This document shows positions 63,301-64,000 of a DNA stretch of 64,000 nucleotides, piece by piece. Within the stretch, counting starts at the first letter, position 1. Each line of letters starts with the position of its first letter. A program made the position numbers and the translations under genes. The notes under the pieces are model-generated. The model was not told the DNA's origin. It did no database searches and worked only from the letters and a program-made list of their open reading frames with translations. Source of the DNA: Saururus chinensis (Eukaryota > Streptophyta > Magnoliopsida > Piperales > Saururaceae); assembly GCA_035235625.1 (NCBI GenBank), contig CP141143.1:27848592-27912591 (forward strand). Direction: 5' to 3'.

Positions 63301-64000
63301 CCGATGTTAACTCCAGATGATGGCGGAGCCATCCGATGGTTAGGCGGCGCCAAAACGACACCAAAAGCCTAACCCATACGCTCGGCTACTTGCACACATG
63401 GCCAAAGGGGAGGGGAAGAGGCTAAACAAAGGCAGTCTCATAAGGATTTGACAGGGCTAAGGCCCTAGTGGTGACCAATCAAAACAGCGACATCACCGAT
63501 CACCACCTACAACTGAAACAATAGATGCGGGTGGTTGTATATCTCACATAGCAGAGAACGGGGGAAAGGTTCAGAGTCGAGCAAAGGCCGTGAGGCTGTC
63601 ATTGGCCAAGGCCTGTGCAGGTGAATTCATCCACCTTCAATCAAGGTAAGTCATACAAATTCTTGCCAGAGGCCGTCTGGTACCGACGACATAAAATGGG
63701 CAAGAGGGTCAATGACTGGAAATGCCGGTGAGCGGAACTAGCTAGGGCTACAGCCCACAAGGAGGAGCTAGGGTCAGACGCGGTCAAACCAGCCCAGGTG
63801 GGGCCATCACTAAGACAAGGCTGGCCAACCATGGCCCACAGCTGTAGCGGAACGGTCCTTGTTTGACCGGTTCACACTGCACACACTAGGGAACGACATA
63901 CGGGAAAGCGGACCATTCCGGGCGGCGGCTAAGATGGGGCAGATAGGGCCAACTGTCTAGGCCGGAGCGGCCATGTCGTCATCGCTCGTCCAAGGCAGAG
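60337..64000 (-). mobile_element. Second copy of the 4.6-kb LTR family F, minus, cut by the window end
   Basis: Plus strand starts TGTAACGCCC at 60337, the complement of the LTR 3' end. Going right it mirrors 51053 downward: the GAGTAT hairpin (60835-60850), the minisatellite (61040-61400), the TGCTCT hairpins (61755-61835), the CGAACCCTAGTTCGTCAGGGC-like block (62095-62115), and the GC-rich part (from 62880). It could be a solo LTR or the 3' LTR of an element continuing past the window. Confidence 0.85.

Noticed and set aside
1-64000. rRNA, organellar DNA inserts or bacterial-type operons
   Set aside because: No rRNA-like blocks, plastid or mitochondrial gene sequence, ribosome-binding sites or compact gene arrays were recognised.

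Overview
This window is nuclear DNA of a flowering plant. It holds one recognisable intact host gene on the minus strand: a phage-type (T7-like), organelle-targeted RNA polymerase of the RpoT family with 19 coding exons, spread over 13001-30287. Every intron reads GT...AG, all exon phases agree, and no stop or frameshift was found. The inferred protein is 990 aa from the second in-frame ATG or 1022 aa from the first. Its two in-frame starts and its sequence character look most like RpoTmp, the mitochondrion/plastid enzyme. As RpoTmp is known from non-grass angiosperms and is missing in grasses, the host is probably a non-grass angiosperm with a repeat-rich genome. The species cannot be named from sequence alone.

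Layout. 1-11085: piled-up LTR retrotransposons. These are a Ty3/gypsy-type LTR remnant, a plus-strand copia LTR with a decayed gag, a decayed Ty1/copia element on the minus strand with both LTRs, and an internal fragment of a related element. 11086-13000: apparently plain sequence downstream of the polymerase gene. 13001-30520: the polymerase gene. Its introns carry a 630-bp hAT-like MITE with a perfect 8-bp target duplication, a GC-rich island, a TRIM element in tandem form (LTR-internal-LTR-internal-LTR) with a perfect 5-bp duplication, and a dead LINE of about 2.9 kb. 30720-32395: upstream spacer. 32396-64000: a nested retrotransposon landscape in which insertion order can be read from target duplications. 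It includes a solo LTR of 4604 bp (TSD AGAAG), a 2.4-kb LTR (TSD GTATA) that was itself entered by a 3.5-kb LTR unit (TSD TTTGC), and a second inverted copy of the 4.6-kb LTR family running off the right end.

The gene and the repeats are not functionally linked as far as I can see. The polymerase would transcribe organellar genes, while the repeats are mostly dead. The most unusual signal lies inside the non-coding LTRs. Several unrelated-looking gypsy LTR families carry short perfect hairpins, often in tandem arrays, with stem-preserving paired substitutions in at least one case. One hairpin type (GAGTAT-loop-ATACTC) recurs about 0.3-0.5 kb before the 3' end of three LTR families in four copies. 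Two copia LTR families carry arrays of GATCGATC-like palindromes. All statements come from reading the sequence by eye; no alignment or database search was run.
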